From Deltaproteobacteria bacterium (GTDB lineage Bacteria > Desulfobacterota > GWC2-55-46 > S146-80): DNA of 38,421 nucleotides. Location: the NCBI GenBank assembly GCA_015492305.1, contig WGFJ01000099.1, positions 1-38,421 of the forward strand, read 5' to 3'. A program made the position numbers and the translations under genes. Position 1 is the first letter of the stretch, and every line of letters begins with the position of its first letter. Below, one piece after another: positions 8,573-15,949 of the stretch. The notes beneath the pieces are model-generated. The model saw nothing but the letters and a program-made list of their open reading frames with translations. It was not told the DNA's origin and did no database searches.

Positions 8573-9703
8573 TCAATTCTTCTTCTTAACCCAGTTCTCA
8601 ATGGGTGGATAGCTCTCCGGGATCTCAGGGGCCTCTATCACATGGGGTGGCTCCAGGCTGCTCAGGCTCTCGAGGAAGGCTATGAGGGCCTTCTTCTCAT
8701 CCGGTGTGAGGTTGAGGGGCTTGAGCTCCGTTGCAAGGGGGTCATCGAGGCCACCACCCCTGTTGTAGAACTCGACCACCTCCTCAAGGGTCTTGAATAC
8801 ACCGTTGTGCATGTAGGGGGCGGTGTATTTGAGCTCCCTCAGGGTGGGTGTTATGAACTTACCCACATCTGCGTAGTCCTTGCTCACTATGAAGTAACCC
8901 ACATCCCTCCTCCATCGCATGGTCCTTGGGGTGCCGTGGGTGGTGAGGACCGCCCGATAGGTCAGGTGCCTCACAGGGTCTCTGAAGATATCGAGGTTTT
9001 CAGGCACCCCTGTGTTGTGGGGCTTACCGTCAGAGAAGTAGGGGCCATTGTGGCACTTGATGCAGCCCGCCTTTCCCCTGAAGAGTTCCATGCCCTTCCT
9101 TGCAAGGGGTGAGAGTTCACCCCTGTCGAAGGGTGTCTCTGTGACAAGGGTCTCAAGGAAGGCAACAAGGGCCTTTCTTGCCTTGCCGGAGCTACACTCG
9201 CCACCAAAGGCCTCCCTGCACATCCTCACATATACAGGGTCCTGCTTCATCCTCTCGTGCATGAGCCTCATGTCCATGTTCATGATGGTCGTTTCGGTGA
9301 TCTGATCCCTCATCACATCGTTGAGGTCGGCTCCCATCCTTCCGTCCCATCCCCATCCCACATCTTTGAAGCCGTCCTTATAGACCACATTCAGGAGGGT
9401 GGGGGCATTCCTGAAGTAGAGCGTCCCTGGATAGGCAAGGGAGAGGGGCATACCATCGCCATAGCCCTTCTTCGGATTATGACATGTCGCACAGCTTATG
9501 GCCCCATCACCGGAGATCCTTGGATCGAAGAATAGCCTCTTGCCCATCTCTACCTTCTTTGGATCCGGGGCCTTCCGCTTGGGAAGGGGACCGATATCAG
9601 GGTAGTCTGCCGACATGGCTGGCATTACAGGAAAAAGGAGGAAGGCCATCACCGCGATTGTAAGGGCCATGGCAAGACACCCTTTCCTCTTTGGCATCTC
9701 CAT
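8573..9703 (-). CDS. di-haem cytochrome c peroxidase-family protein (IdrP type), short form
   Basis: This 376-residue protein starts at ATG 9703 behind GGAGGTGAGTAAACG. Residues 9-32 form a Sec signal ending near AMSA. The haem motifs are CATCH at 71-75 and CIKCH at 214-218. LRELKYTAPYMHNGVF and LKPLNLTPDEKKALIAFLE mark the second, high-potential haem domain. It resembles the next gene in these signature blocks but diverges between the haems (DGRMGADLNDVMRDQITE), so it is an old paralogue rather than a recent copy. Its stop is followed 15 bases later by the start of the longer paralogue. Like its partner it would act in the periplasm, reducing peroxide or relaying electrons. Confidence 0.88.
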   Translation of the reverse strand: MEMPKRKGCLAMALTIAVMAFLLFPVMPAMSADYPDIGPLPKRKAPDPKKVEMGKRLFFDPRISGDGAISCATCHNPKKGYGDGMPLSLAYPGTLYFRNAPTLLNVVYKDGFKDVGWGWDGRMGADLNDVMRDQITETTIMNMDMRLMHERMKQDPVYVRMCREAFGGECSSGKARKALVAFLETLVTETPFDRGELSPLARKGMELFRGKAGCIKCHNGPYFSDGKPHNTGVPENLDIFRDPVRHLTYRAVLTTHGTPRTMRWRRDVGYFIVSKDYADVGKFITPTLRELKYTAPYMHNGVFKTLEEVVEFYNRGGGLDDPLATELKPLNLTPDEKKALIAFLESLSSLEPPHVIEAPEIPESYPPIENWVKKKN

Positions 9704-9757
9704 CGTTTACTCACCTCCTTCTACAGTTTTTGGAGAAAGCAAGGATCACCTCCTTCC

Positions 9758-10498
9758 CTATTTGGTAAAGGTGAAATCCACCTCCACTGTACCGCCTGCC
9801 GGGATAGTCACCTCTGTGGCCTTGATCCCGAGCCTCGGATGCCAGGCCTTGATGGTGTAGGTCCCGGGAGGGATGTTGTCTATCCTGAAGGAGCCATCAT
9901 CCCCTACCACCGTGGCATAGGGGTTGGATGCAGCAAAGATCCACGCAAACATGAAGTTGTGGGCCTCGCAGTTTATGGCAATGAAGGGGCTCCTCCTGGT
10001 CCTTACCCTCTTCTTCACCTCCCCTGGCCTGGACTGGGCAAAGTTGAAGATGGTCCGCTTGACCACCCTGCCCCCCCTGAGGAGTATCATCTCCTTTGCA
10101 TTGATGTTGTGCATCACAGGGTCGCTGTTTCTTATGGTCACTGTGGCACCATTCCTTATTACCTGCATCCACGGTTCGAAGCGGCATCCCTTCTGGTCTA
10201 TGACGTAGTCCTTCCCTGTCCAGGGCTTGCCCTCCCTGATACCCTCTATGTAGACCACAACCCCCCTCAGGGCACCGTCCTTCACATCCACCCAGTTGAC
10301 CGCCCTCTGTCCCAGACCACATACATTCGTGTCTTTGGTGATGGTGAACTTCTGAACCGCATTGGGGGGAAGCTGGCCTTTAAAGGTCACCCGTCCCTTC
10401 ACAACACCGCCCTTATCCACGGTCACTTCCCTGTAGGCCCCATAAGCCGGCATGGAGAGAAGGGAAAGGACAACCACGAGATAGAGGATCTTCTTCAT
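9758..10498 (-). CDS. plastocyanin-like copper protein, first gene of the idr-like operon
   Basis: ATG 10498 is chosen over a start at 10540 because GGAGGT lies 9 bases upstream and the longer frame would overlap the sigma-54 promoter. The 246-residue protein has a Sec signal (ILYLVVVLSLLSMPAYG). Its cupredoxin domain shows NSDPVMHN with His130, then NCEAHNFM with Cys177, His180 and Met183, which together are the four expected ligands of a type 1 copper site. A carboxypeptidase-regulatory-like beta domain follows (GSFRIDNIPPGTYTIKAWHP). Such proteins are often annotated as methylamine-utilisation or plastocyanin-like proteins. As the promoter-proximal gene, it is a good candidate for the electron carrier to the Rieske/Mo enzyme or the peroxidases. 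That role is inferred. Confidence 0.82.
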   Translation of the reverse strand: MKKILYLVVVLSLLSMPAYGAYREVTVDKGGVVKGRVTFKGQLPPNAVQKFTITKDTNVCGLGQRAVNWVDVKDGALRGVVVYIEGIREGKPWTGKDYVIDQKGCRFEPWMQVIRNGATVTIRNSDPVMHNINAKEMILLRGGRVVKRTIFNFAQSRPGEVKKRVRTRRSPFIAINCEAHNFMFAWIFAASNPYATVVGDDGSFRIDNIPPGTYTIKAWHPRLGIKATEVTIPAGGTVEVDFTFTK

Positions 10499-10535
10499 CA
10501 CCGGGACACCTCCGTGGTTTTTGGGTAAGGGAAAT

Positions 10536-10551
10536 AGCAAAGGATGTGCCA
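10536..10551 (-). promoter_or_regulatory. sigma-54 (-24/-12) promoter of the idr-like operon
   Basis: The minus strand reads TGGCACATCCTTTGCT, matching TGGCAC-N5-TTGCW at every defined position. The invariant GG and GC are separated by 10 bases. Transcription would start near 10526, about 28 bases before ATG 10498, leaving room for the GGAGGT ribosome site. The gene just upstream encodes a sigma-54 activator. Confidence 0.88.
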
Positions 10552-10625
10552 GAAAAGGGAGTATAGTCCAAACCGGTTAAGAACAAAGACTTACAGGGGA
10601 CCTTTATCGTGGAAGCAGATCCAGG

Positions 10626-10642
10626 TGGTAAATATCTTGCCA
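10626..10642 (-). promoter_or_regulatory. promoter-proximal activator site (UAS2)
   Basis: The minus strand reads TGGCAAGATATTTACCA, an inverted repeat TGGCAA-N5-TTACCA with one mismatch between the arms. Its centre is about 108 bases upstream of the predicted start, a normal position for an NtrC-type activator. Confidence 0.7.
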
Positions 10643-10657
10643 GCAACCCGGGAGGGG

Positions 10658-10674
10658 TGGTAAGGGATTTACCA
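10658..10674 (-). promoter_or_regulatory. promoter-distal activator site (UAS1)
   Basis: The minus strand reads TGGTAAATCCCTTACCA, a perfect inverted repeat TGGTAA-N5-TTACCA. Its centre is 32 bases from the second site, close to three helical turns, so both sites lie on one face of the DNA. It lies 6 bases past the stop of the response regulator gene. Confidence 0.75.
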
Positions 10675-10679
10675 GGGGT

Positions 10680-12056
10680 TCAAAAGGGCAGGTTATACTT
10701 CTTTATCTTCTCCCTCAGGGTGTATCTGGAGATGCCAAGGATGTGAGCGGCCTTGGACTTGTTGTTGTTGACCATGGAGAGGACACTCTTTATATGGGCC
10801 TTCTCCACCTCCTCTATCACCTCGCTGAGGGAAAGGCTCTCCCTGTTTATGCACAGCAATCGAGATCCAGAGTCCTCTCCAAGCCCCTCCTTCAGTTCAG
10901 GTGGTATGTGGTCAGGGGTTATCATGCTTCCTGTGGCCAGTATCACAGCCCTCTCAACAACGTTCTTGAGTTCCCTCACATTCCCTGGCCAGGAGTAGTG
11001 GAGGAAGATCTCCCTGACACCCTCTGAAAAGTCTTCCACCTTCTTGCCTATGATCCGCCCATACCTTTCCAGGAAGAAGCGGGCAAGGGGGAGTATGTCT
11101 TCCCTCCTCTCCCTCAAGGGTGGGACATGGATATGAAAGACATTGAGGCGATAGTAGAGGTCATGCCTGAATCTCTTCTCCTCAACCAGCCTCTTGAGGT
11201 CCTGGTTTGTGGCAGTGATTATCCTCACATCCACCGTGATGTCCCTGAGTCCCCCAACCTTCCTGAAGGTCTGGGTCTCAAGGACTTGGAGGAGCTTCGG
11301 CTGGATGCTCATCTGCAGGTCTCCGATCTCGTCAAGGAAGATGGTCCCCCCACTGGCAAGCTCAAATAGCCCCTTCTTGCCCGTCTTTGCATCGGTGAAG
11401 GCACCTTTCTCATACCCGAAGAGCTCTGACTCAAGGAGGGATTCCGGTATGGCGGTGCAGTTCACCTTTACAAAGGGACCACTTGCCCTCTGACTCATCT
11501 TGTGTATGGCCCTTGCCACAAGCTCCTTGCCCACACCACTTTCGCCCGTGATGAGGACAGGGGTCCTGTGAGAGGAGGCAACCCTTTTCATCAATCCAAG
11601 GAGTTCCTTCATCCCCCTGCTCTCCCCGATAAGGGCAACCGAGTCTTCATTGTTCTGCTGGTACTCAAAGGACAGGAGCCTTGATCTAAGGTGGCGGTTC
11701 TCCACGATCCGTTTGACAAGGATCTTGAGCTCCTCAAGCTCAAAGGGTTTGTTGATGTAGTCGTAGGCCCCTGCCTTTATGGCGGATACGGCTGTTTTTA
11801 CCTCTGGATAGGCGGTCATTATGATCACAGGCAGGTCCTCATCGATCTTCTTCAGAGAGTCAAGGACCTTCAACCCGTCTATGTCTGGCAGTCTCAGGTC
11901 AAGGATGACTATATCTGCAGAGTGTCCTCTTACGAATCGTATGGCTTCCCTCCCCTTCGCAAAGCATATGCACTTGAATCCTTCCCTGCTGAAGACCTCG
12001 GAAAGGGTCTCACGGATCGTCTGGTCGTCCTCAACTATGATCAGCGATAGTCCCAT
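10680..12056 (-). CDS. NtrC-family sigma-54-activating response regulator
   Basis: The 458-residue protein has a receiver domain (1-120) with the phospho-acceptor Asp53 in VILDLRLPD and Lys103 in INKPF. An AAA+ sigma-54 interaction domain follows, with Walker A GESGVGKE at 171-178 and Walker B FLDEIGDL at 240-247. The C-terminus carries a Fis-type helix-turn-helix (about 415-456, NNNKSKAAHILGISRYTLREK). The loop that contacts sigma-54, normally GAFTGA, reads GAFTDA at 218-223, a variant seen in some family members. The start overlaps the kinase gene by 26 bases, so the two are a cognate pair. The sigma-54 promoter and paired palindromes immediately downstream indicate that it directly activates the idr-like operon. 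Confidence 0.93.
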   Translation of the reverse strand: MGLSLIIVEDDQTIRETLSEVFSREGFKCICFAKGREAIRFVRGHSADIVILDLRLPDIDGLKVLDSLKKIDEDLPVIIMTAYPEVKTAVSAIKAGAYDYINKPFELEELKILVKRIVENRHLRSRLLSFEYQQNNEDSVALIGESRGMKELLGLMKRVASSHRTPVLITGESGVGKELVARAIHKMSQRASGPFVKVNCTAIPESLLESELFGYEKGAFTDAKTGKKGLFELASGGTIFLDEIGDLQMSIQPKLLQVLETQTFRKVGGLRDITVDVRIITATNQDLKRLVEEKRFRHDLYYRLNVFHIHVPPLRERREDILPLARFFLERYGRIIGKKVEDFSEGVREIFLHYSWPGNVRELKNVVERAVILATGSMITPDHIPPELKEGLGEDSGSRLLCINRESLSLSEVIEEVEKAHIKSVLSMVNNNKSKAAHILGISRYTLREKIKKYNLPF

Positions 12057-14358
12057 AGCCTCTGCTCTCCCCTTCCATGGTCCTTGGCAGGAATACCCTG
12101 AAGGTGGTTCCCTTCTTCACCCGGCTTGTAACCTCTATGTTACCGCCGTGTTCCCTCACTATCTTCATCGCCACAGATAGCCCAAGCCCTGTACCTGTAG
12201 GCTTGGTGGTAAAGAAGGGATCGAAGATCTTGTTCAGATATTCCTCCGGGATGCCGATCCCTGTATCGGCCACACTTATCAATACCCCCTCTTCTGGCCT
12301 GTGAACCCTCCTTGTAGTGATCCTTATGACCCCACCTTCCGGTGTGGCCTGTATGGCATTGATGATGAGGTTTACGAAGACCTGCTGGATCTGATAGGGG
12401 TCCACATACAGACTTGGTCCATCCTTTATACCATTCGTGTAGCGGATGGAAATGCCGCTCTTCTTTGCTTCCTTCCTTGTCCAGAAGATCACCTCCCTCA
12501 GGATCTCATCTATGTTGCACTGTTTCACCTTCTTTTCGTGGCTGTAAGCGAATTCTCCAAAGGTCTTTACGAACTCATCCAGTCTGTCCACCTCCCTAAC
12601 AAGTCGATCCATGTACTTCTTATGGGAAGGCGAGGGGTTCAACTCCTCCTCCATGGCCCTTACCACAAGCTTTATAGCCGCCAGGGGGTTCCCTATCTCA
12701 TGGGCGATACCGGCAGAAAGGACACTCAGGGAGGCAAGCTTTTCGGCCTGAAAGATCTTCCTCTCAAGCTCTCTCTTTACCTCGGCCATCTTCTGGGCCT
12801 CTGTCACATCCCTGAAGAGCATCATGGAACCTGTAAGCCCTCCCTCCTCATCTTTCAGGACAGCTATGCTCACCTCCAGGATCCTTTCCCCCCATCTCTT
12901 TATACCCAGAAACTGGTTCTGGCTTCCTTCAAGCAGTACCCTGCGCACCTTCTCGGGCTCGCTGTGGCATTCAAGGAGATCCCTTCCCAGTAAATCCTTC
13001 TCTTCGAGCCTGAGTATCCTCTGGGCCGCGGGGTTTGCCATGATGACCCTGTTTCTCCCATCTGCAATAATTATGCCTTCTGCAGCCACCTGAATGAGGT
13101 TCTTCAGCTTATCCCTCTCCTGGAGCAGGGCGAGCCTTGAGGTTTCAAGCTCCTCCGTCCTCTTTGCAACCTCCTCCTTCAGGCTCTCGTTCCACCTTGT
13201 GAGCATATGATTGTAGTCCTCCAGCTTAGAGGCCATGTCGTTGAAGTGGTCCGCAAGGTCCTTCAGCTCGTCCCTGGTCTTCACCGCAACCCTGTGTCTG
13301 AAGTCCTTCATGCCTATGCGGTCCACCCCTTCTTTCAACCTCTGGATGGGTACAGACAGGTAGTGACCCATAAAGACGGCAACCAGTATGGAAAGACCTA
13401 TGGTCACAACCCCTATGAAGAGGAGGTAGGTGATGAGTGTATAGGTGGAACCAAAGAGGGTCTTCAGTGGGTACTTCAGCCCAAGGACCCAGAAGTCACG
13501 GTTGTCACCGGTGTATATGGGCACATAGGAGATGATGAATCTCCTGTCCTTTACCGTCCCCTTCTCTCCGCTCAACAACTGGGGAAGGATGGATCTCTCA
13601 AATTCGTCCTTATACCTCACCTCTTCGAACTCTGGATTCCGGTTCTCTGGTAAATCATTTACCACATCCTTTGGATACCGGAAGAGGTACCTTCCCCTCT
13701 GATCGAAGAGGAAGACTATCCCTCCCGTATCCACAAGTTTTTTTATCTGCTCCAGCAGATAGTCTGCATAGAGGTTGATTATGACTATCCCCTGCTTGTT
13801 TCCATGCTCATCCACTACAGGGGTGCCGAATCTCACCACCTTCTTTGGAGGCCACTCCACCTTCCCCCATTCCACGTTCAGATCCATGGGGGAGACATAG
13901 ACGCTATCCGGTGGATGCTCCATGGTATCCCTGAAGTAGTAGCGGTTGCGTTTGAGCTGAAGCTTTTCCTCGGGTATCACAAAGGACCTCACCCCATCAG
14001 AGTCCACCCTGACCCTTTCATAGCCCTGGGCATCTATGTACCTTATCTGGTAGTAGTAAGGATGGGTCTCCGAGAAGGAAAGAAAATCCTGTTCAAGGCC
14101 CTGGAGGTGCACAGGATCTCCCGTTTCAAGGTACCTCTTCAGGTTCAGGTTCTCCTTGAGGTAGAGGACATCGCCCTGGACCTGTTTCACAAACTTCCTT
14201 ATGGCCTCTGCCTTTGAGAAGAGTTCCACCTCCAGGTGGCTCACCGTGTTGTCGGCAAGGAGCTTGACACTCTCCCTGATACCAAGGACCCCTGCTATGG
14301 TGATCGGTAGGATGGCAAGGAGGAGGAATGTGCCTATGAGCTTGTTTCTGATCTTCAT
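12031..14358 (-). CDS. membrane sensor histidine kinase (dCache-HAMP-PAS-HisKA-HATPase)
   Basis: I take ATG 14358 (MKIRNKLIGTF), giving 775 residues. The frame is open upstream to a TTG at 14388. A first membrane helix (about 6-27) is followed by a roughly 270-residue periplasmic sensor region of dCache type, with IRYIDAQGYERVRVDSDG and IVFLFDQRGRYLFRYP strands. A second helix (about 305-332) leads to HAMP, a coiled coil, a PAS domain (about 420-520), the HisKA H-box with His553 (SAGIAHEIGNPLAAIK) and an HATPase domain with the N, G1 and G2 boxes (NLIINAIQAT, VADTGIGIP, GTGLGLSVA). It pairs with the overlapping NtrC-type regulator. Its periplasmic ligand is unknown. Given the promoter it controls, iodate or another oxyanion, or redox stress, is a reasonable guess. 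Confidence 0.92.
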   Translation of the reverse strand: MKIRNKLIGTFLLLAILPITIAGVLGIRESVKLLADNTVSHLEVELFSKAEAIRKFVKQVQGDVLYLKENLNLKRYLETGDPVHLQGLEQDFLSFSETHPYYYQIRYIDAQGYERVRVDSDGVRSFVIPEEKLQLKRNRYYFRDTMEHPPDSVYVSPMDLNVEWGKVEWPPKKVVRFGTPVVDEHGNKQGIVIINLYADYLLEQIKKLVDTGGIVFLFDQRGRYLFRYPKDVVNDLPENRNPEFEEVRYKDEFERSILPQLLSGEKGTVKDRRFIISYVPIYTGDNRDFWVLGLKYPLKTLFGSTYTLITYLLFIGVVTIGLSILVAVFMGHYLSVPIQRLKEGVDRIGMKDFRHRVAVKTRDELKDLADHFNDMASKLEDYNHMLTRWNESLKEEVAKRTEELETSRLALLQERDKLKNLIQVAAEGIIIADGRNRVIMANPAAQRILRLEEKDLLGRDLLECHSEPEKVRRVLLEGSQNQFLGIKRWGERILEVSIAVLKDEEGGLTGSMMLFRDVTEAQKMAEVKRELERKIFQAEKLASLSVLSAGIAHEIGNPLAAIKLVVRAMEEELNPSPSHKKYMDRLVREVDRLDEFVKTFGEFAYSHEKKVKQCNIDEILREVIFWTRKEAKKSGISIRYTNGIKDGPSLYVDPYQIQQVFVNLIINAIQATPEGGVIRITTRRVHRPEEGVLISVADTGIGIPEEYLNKIFDPFFTTKPTGTGLGLSVAMKIVREHGGNIEVTSRVKKGTTFRVFLPRTMEGESRGYGTIADHS

Positions 14359-14442
14359 CTCCCGCAACCGTGAGGGAGCACAGGACAAGGGAAGGAAAAA
14401 TTAAGGCAAGAAGAGCCACCTTCCCCTCGAGTCTCACAAACA

Positions 14443-14471
14443 CTATTACCCCTTTCAAGGAGGGATGTCAA
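14443..14471 (-). promoter_or_regulatory. possible sigma-70 promoter of the two-component system
   Basis: On the minus strand a perfect TTGACA (14471-14466) is followed after 17 bases by TAATAG (14448-14443), a poor -10 box. The start would be near 14436, leaving a leader of about 78 bases before ATG 14358. Confidence 0.45.
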
Positions 14472-14479
14472 ACCCAAAA

Positions 14480-14499
14480 AGGCCTGTAAGGCCAGGCCT
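14480..14499 (-). terminator. intrinsic terminator-like hairpin, minus strand
   Basis: AGGCCTG pairs perfectly with CAGGCCT around a 6-base loop, and the minus strand continues TTTTGGGTTTG. It lies just upstream of the kinase promoter, so it would block transcription entering from behind the tRNA side. No minus-strand gene is seen immediately upstream that would need it. Confidence 0.5.
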
Positions 14500-14538
14500 C
14501 TACCCTTACAAGCCCTTGAAGGAGGATCAACAAATCTC

Positions 14539-14568
14539 TTGACAACCAAAGAGTCCATGATCTACATT
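14539..14568 (+). promoter_or_regulatory. sigma-70 promoter of tRNA-Phe
   Basis: TTGACA (14539-14544), an 18-base spacer and TACATT (14563-14568) precede the tRNA 5' end at 14582 by about 13 bases. The -35 box is perfect and the -10 box is moderate. Confidence 0.6.
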
Positions 14569-14581
14569 AAACAGATCAAAG

Positions 14582-14654
<73 letters not shown>

Positions 14655-14671
14655 CTCTTTTTAAGATATAG

Positions 14672-14908
14672 ATGGTCAATAGAGAAAACAGGGTGTTCCT
14701 ATTCATCTTGGGCACCCTGGTCTTGATCATAGGGATCGTGCTTTTCTACTATCCAGAGATTACCTACCAGGGCAAGGAGAGTATCGAGGTGGGGCCTGTT
14801 GTGATTGCAAGGATGAAGCCAAAGGTGGTATATGTCCCGAAGATACTGTCCCTGTCCATTGCAGCCATAGGGCTTATAATCCTTATTGTGACAGCCTTGA
14901 AGGCATAG
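14672..14908 (+). CDS. small two-helix membrane protein of unknown function
   Basis: The 78-residue product has two hydrophobic segments, FLFILGTLVLIIGIVLFYY (about 9-27) and ILSLSIAAIGLIILIVTAL (about 58-76). They are separated by a polar loop (YQGKESIEVGPVVIARMKPK) that would lie outside or inside the membrane. I do not recognise the family. The ATG lies 17 bases after the tRNA 3' end with no good ribosome site. It is followed after 21 bases by the PA2779-family gene, so the two may be co-transcribed, possibly from the tRNA promoter. The two hydrophobic segments and the clean frame support a real gene. Confidence 0.7.
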   Translation: MVNRENRVFLFILGTLVLIIGIVLFYYPEITYQGKESIEVGPVVIARMKPKVVYVPKILSLSIAAIGLIILIVTALKA

Positions 14909-14929
14909 AAAAACAGGAGGGAGGTCAGG

Positions 14930-15328
14930 ATGGTCAGAAGAAAGGTTTCCAGATGGGTCCTTATCTATCTCACCCTCTCTATATTCGTAACCTCAGCCAT
15001 TCCAGCCCGTTCCCTTGCCTATACGATCCCGACCATAGCAGGCCTGGAAGAAGGGGCCTACAACAGGCAAAAGGATATGGCCATCATCCAGAAGGAACTG
15101 GAATCAAAGATCATAAGCCAGAGGCTGAAGGACCTGGGCCTCACACCCCAGGAGATAAAGGAGAGGCTCTCCAGGCTTTCCGATGCGGAGATCCATGCCA
15201 TCGCCTCCCAGATAGAGGCCTTAAAGGCAGGTGGTGACGGGACAGGTCTTCTCGTTGCCATGCTCCTTATCCTTGTCATCGTACTCCTCATCCTCCAGAT
15301 AACGGGAAGGAGGATAGTGATCCAGTAG
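14930..15328 (+). CDS. PA2779-family membrane protein
   Basis: The start ATG 14930 is preceded by GGAGGGAGGT. The 132-residue product begins with a hydrophobic segment (WVLIYLTLSIFVTSAIPARSLA) that may be a signal peptide. A charged helical centre (QLKDLGLTPQEIKERLSRL-type, residues about 62-80) and a C-terminal membrane helix (LLVAMLLILVIVLLILQIT) follow. This layout matches the small PA2779-type family, usually encoded beside a PA2778-type cysteine peptidase. Here the next gene is a TPR lipoprotein with no peptidase domain. The molecular function of the family is not known. Confidence 0.72.
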   Translation: MVRRKVSRWVLIYLTLSIFVTSAIPARSLAYTIPTIAGLEEGAYNRQKDMAIIQKELESKIISQRLKDLGLTPQEIKERLSRLSDAEIHAIASQIEALKAGGDGTGLLVAMLLILVIVLLILQITGRRIVIQ

Positions 15329-15333
15329 GTTAG

Positions 15334-15900
15334 ATGTTTCCTCTCCCTAAAAGGGGAGTTGCAGCCCTTTCCTCCTTACTGATCCTTACGGGATGCAGCC
15401 TGCCAAGGATAATCACCCTGAAGGATCCCCTCACCGTTGAGGAACACCTGAGGCTCGGGGCCATATATGAGTCGAGGAGAGAACTTGATCTCGCCCTTAA
15501 AGAGTACCACAGGGCCTTTAGAAAGGACCCGAGGGATCCCCGGGTCATGTTCTCCATGGGCAATGTCTACCTTGCGAAGGACCAGCCGGAAAAGGCAAGG
15601 ACCTACTACAAAAGGGCCATAGATCTGAACCCTTCCTGGCCCCCCCCATACAACAACCTTGCCCTTGTCCTCATAAAGGAGGAAAGGCTCAAAGAGGCCG
15701 AAATCTATGCAAAAAAGGCCCTGGAACTTAATCCAGAAAACCCGGCCCCCTACCTCGATACCCTTGGAGTTGTGTATATGAAAAGGGGTGAATACGAAAA
15801 GGCTGAACGGTATTTTTTAAAGGCCCTTGAAAGGGCAGGAAAAGAAGGAAGAGAAGAGATAGAGAGGCATCTGCGGGAAAGCCGTGATGCCCAGAGGTAG
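15334..15900 (+). CDS. TPR-repeat lipoprotein
   Basis: This 188-residue protein begins with a short lipoprotein signal ending in the lipobox LTGC, giving a lipidated Cys21. About four tetratricopeptide repeats follow, with clear motifs such as LRLGAIYESRRELDLALKEY, VMFSMGNVYLAKDQPEKA and YNNLALVLIKEERLKEAE. TPR arrays hold protein partners. The gene starts 5 bases after the PA2779-type gene. In other genomes that position often holds a PA2778 peptidase whose tail carries TPRs; this protein corresponds to the lipobox-plus-TPR part only. The ribosome site is weak (AGTAGGTT). Confidence 0.85.
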   Translation: MFPLPKRGVAALSSLLILTGCSLPRIITLKDPLTVEEHLRLGAIYESRRELDLALKEYHRAFRKDPRDPRVMFSMGNVYLAKDQPEKARTYYKRAIDLNPSWPPPYNNLALVLIKEERLKEAEIYAKKALELNPENPAPYLDTLGVVYMKRGEYEKAERYFLKALERAGKEGREEIERHLRESRDAQR

Positions 15901-15917
15901 GGGTATGGTGCTTGACT

Positions 15918-15945
15918 TTGACAGGTAAAAGTTTTACCCTATTTT
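15918..15945 (+). promoter_or_regulatory. putative promoter with palindromic spacer before galU
   Basis: TTGACA (15918-15923), 16 bases, then TATTTT (15940-15945). The spacer holds a perfect 15-base palindrome GGTAAAAGTTTTACC (15924-15938). Transcription would begin at or within a base or two of the galU ATG at 15950, implying a leaderless message. Confidence 0.45.
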
Positions 15946-15949
15946 CAAT

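Noticed and set aside
9758-10540. Longer start of the copper protein at 10540
   Set aside because: It would begin inside the sigma-54 -12 element and before the predicted transcription start, and GGAGGT fits ATG 10498.
14655-14665. T-run after tRNA-Phe as a full terminator
   Set aside because: No separate hairpin precedes it, and the next gene begins only 17 bases after the tRNA, so read-through is likely.
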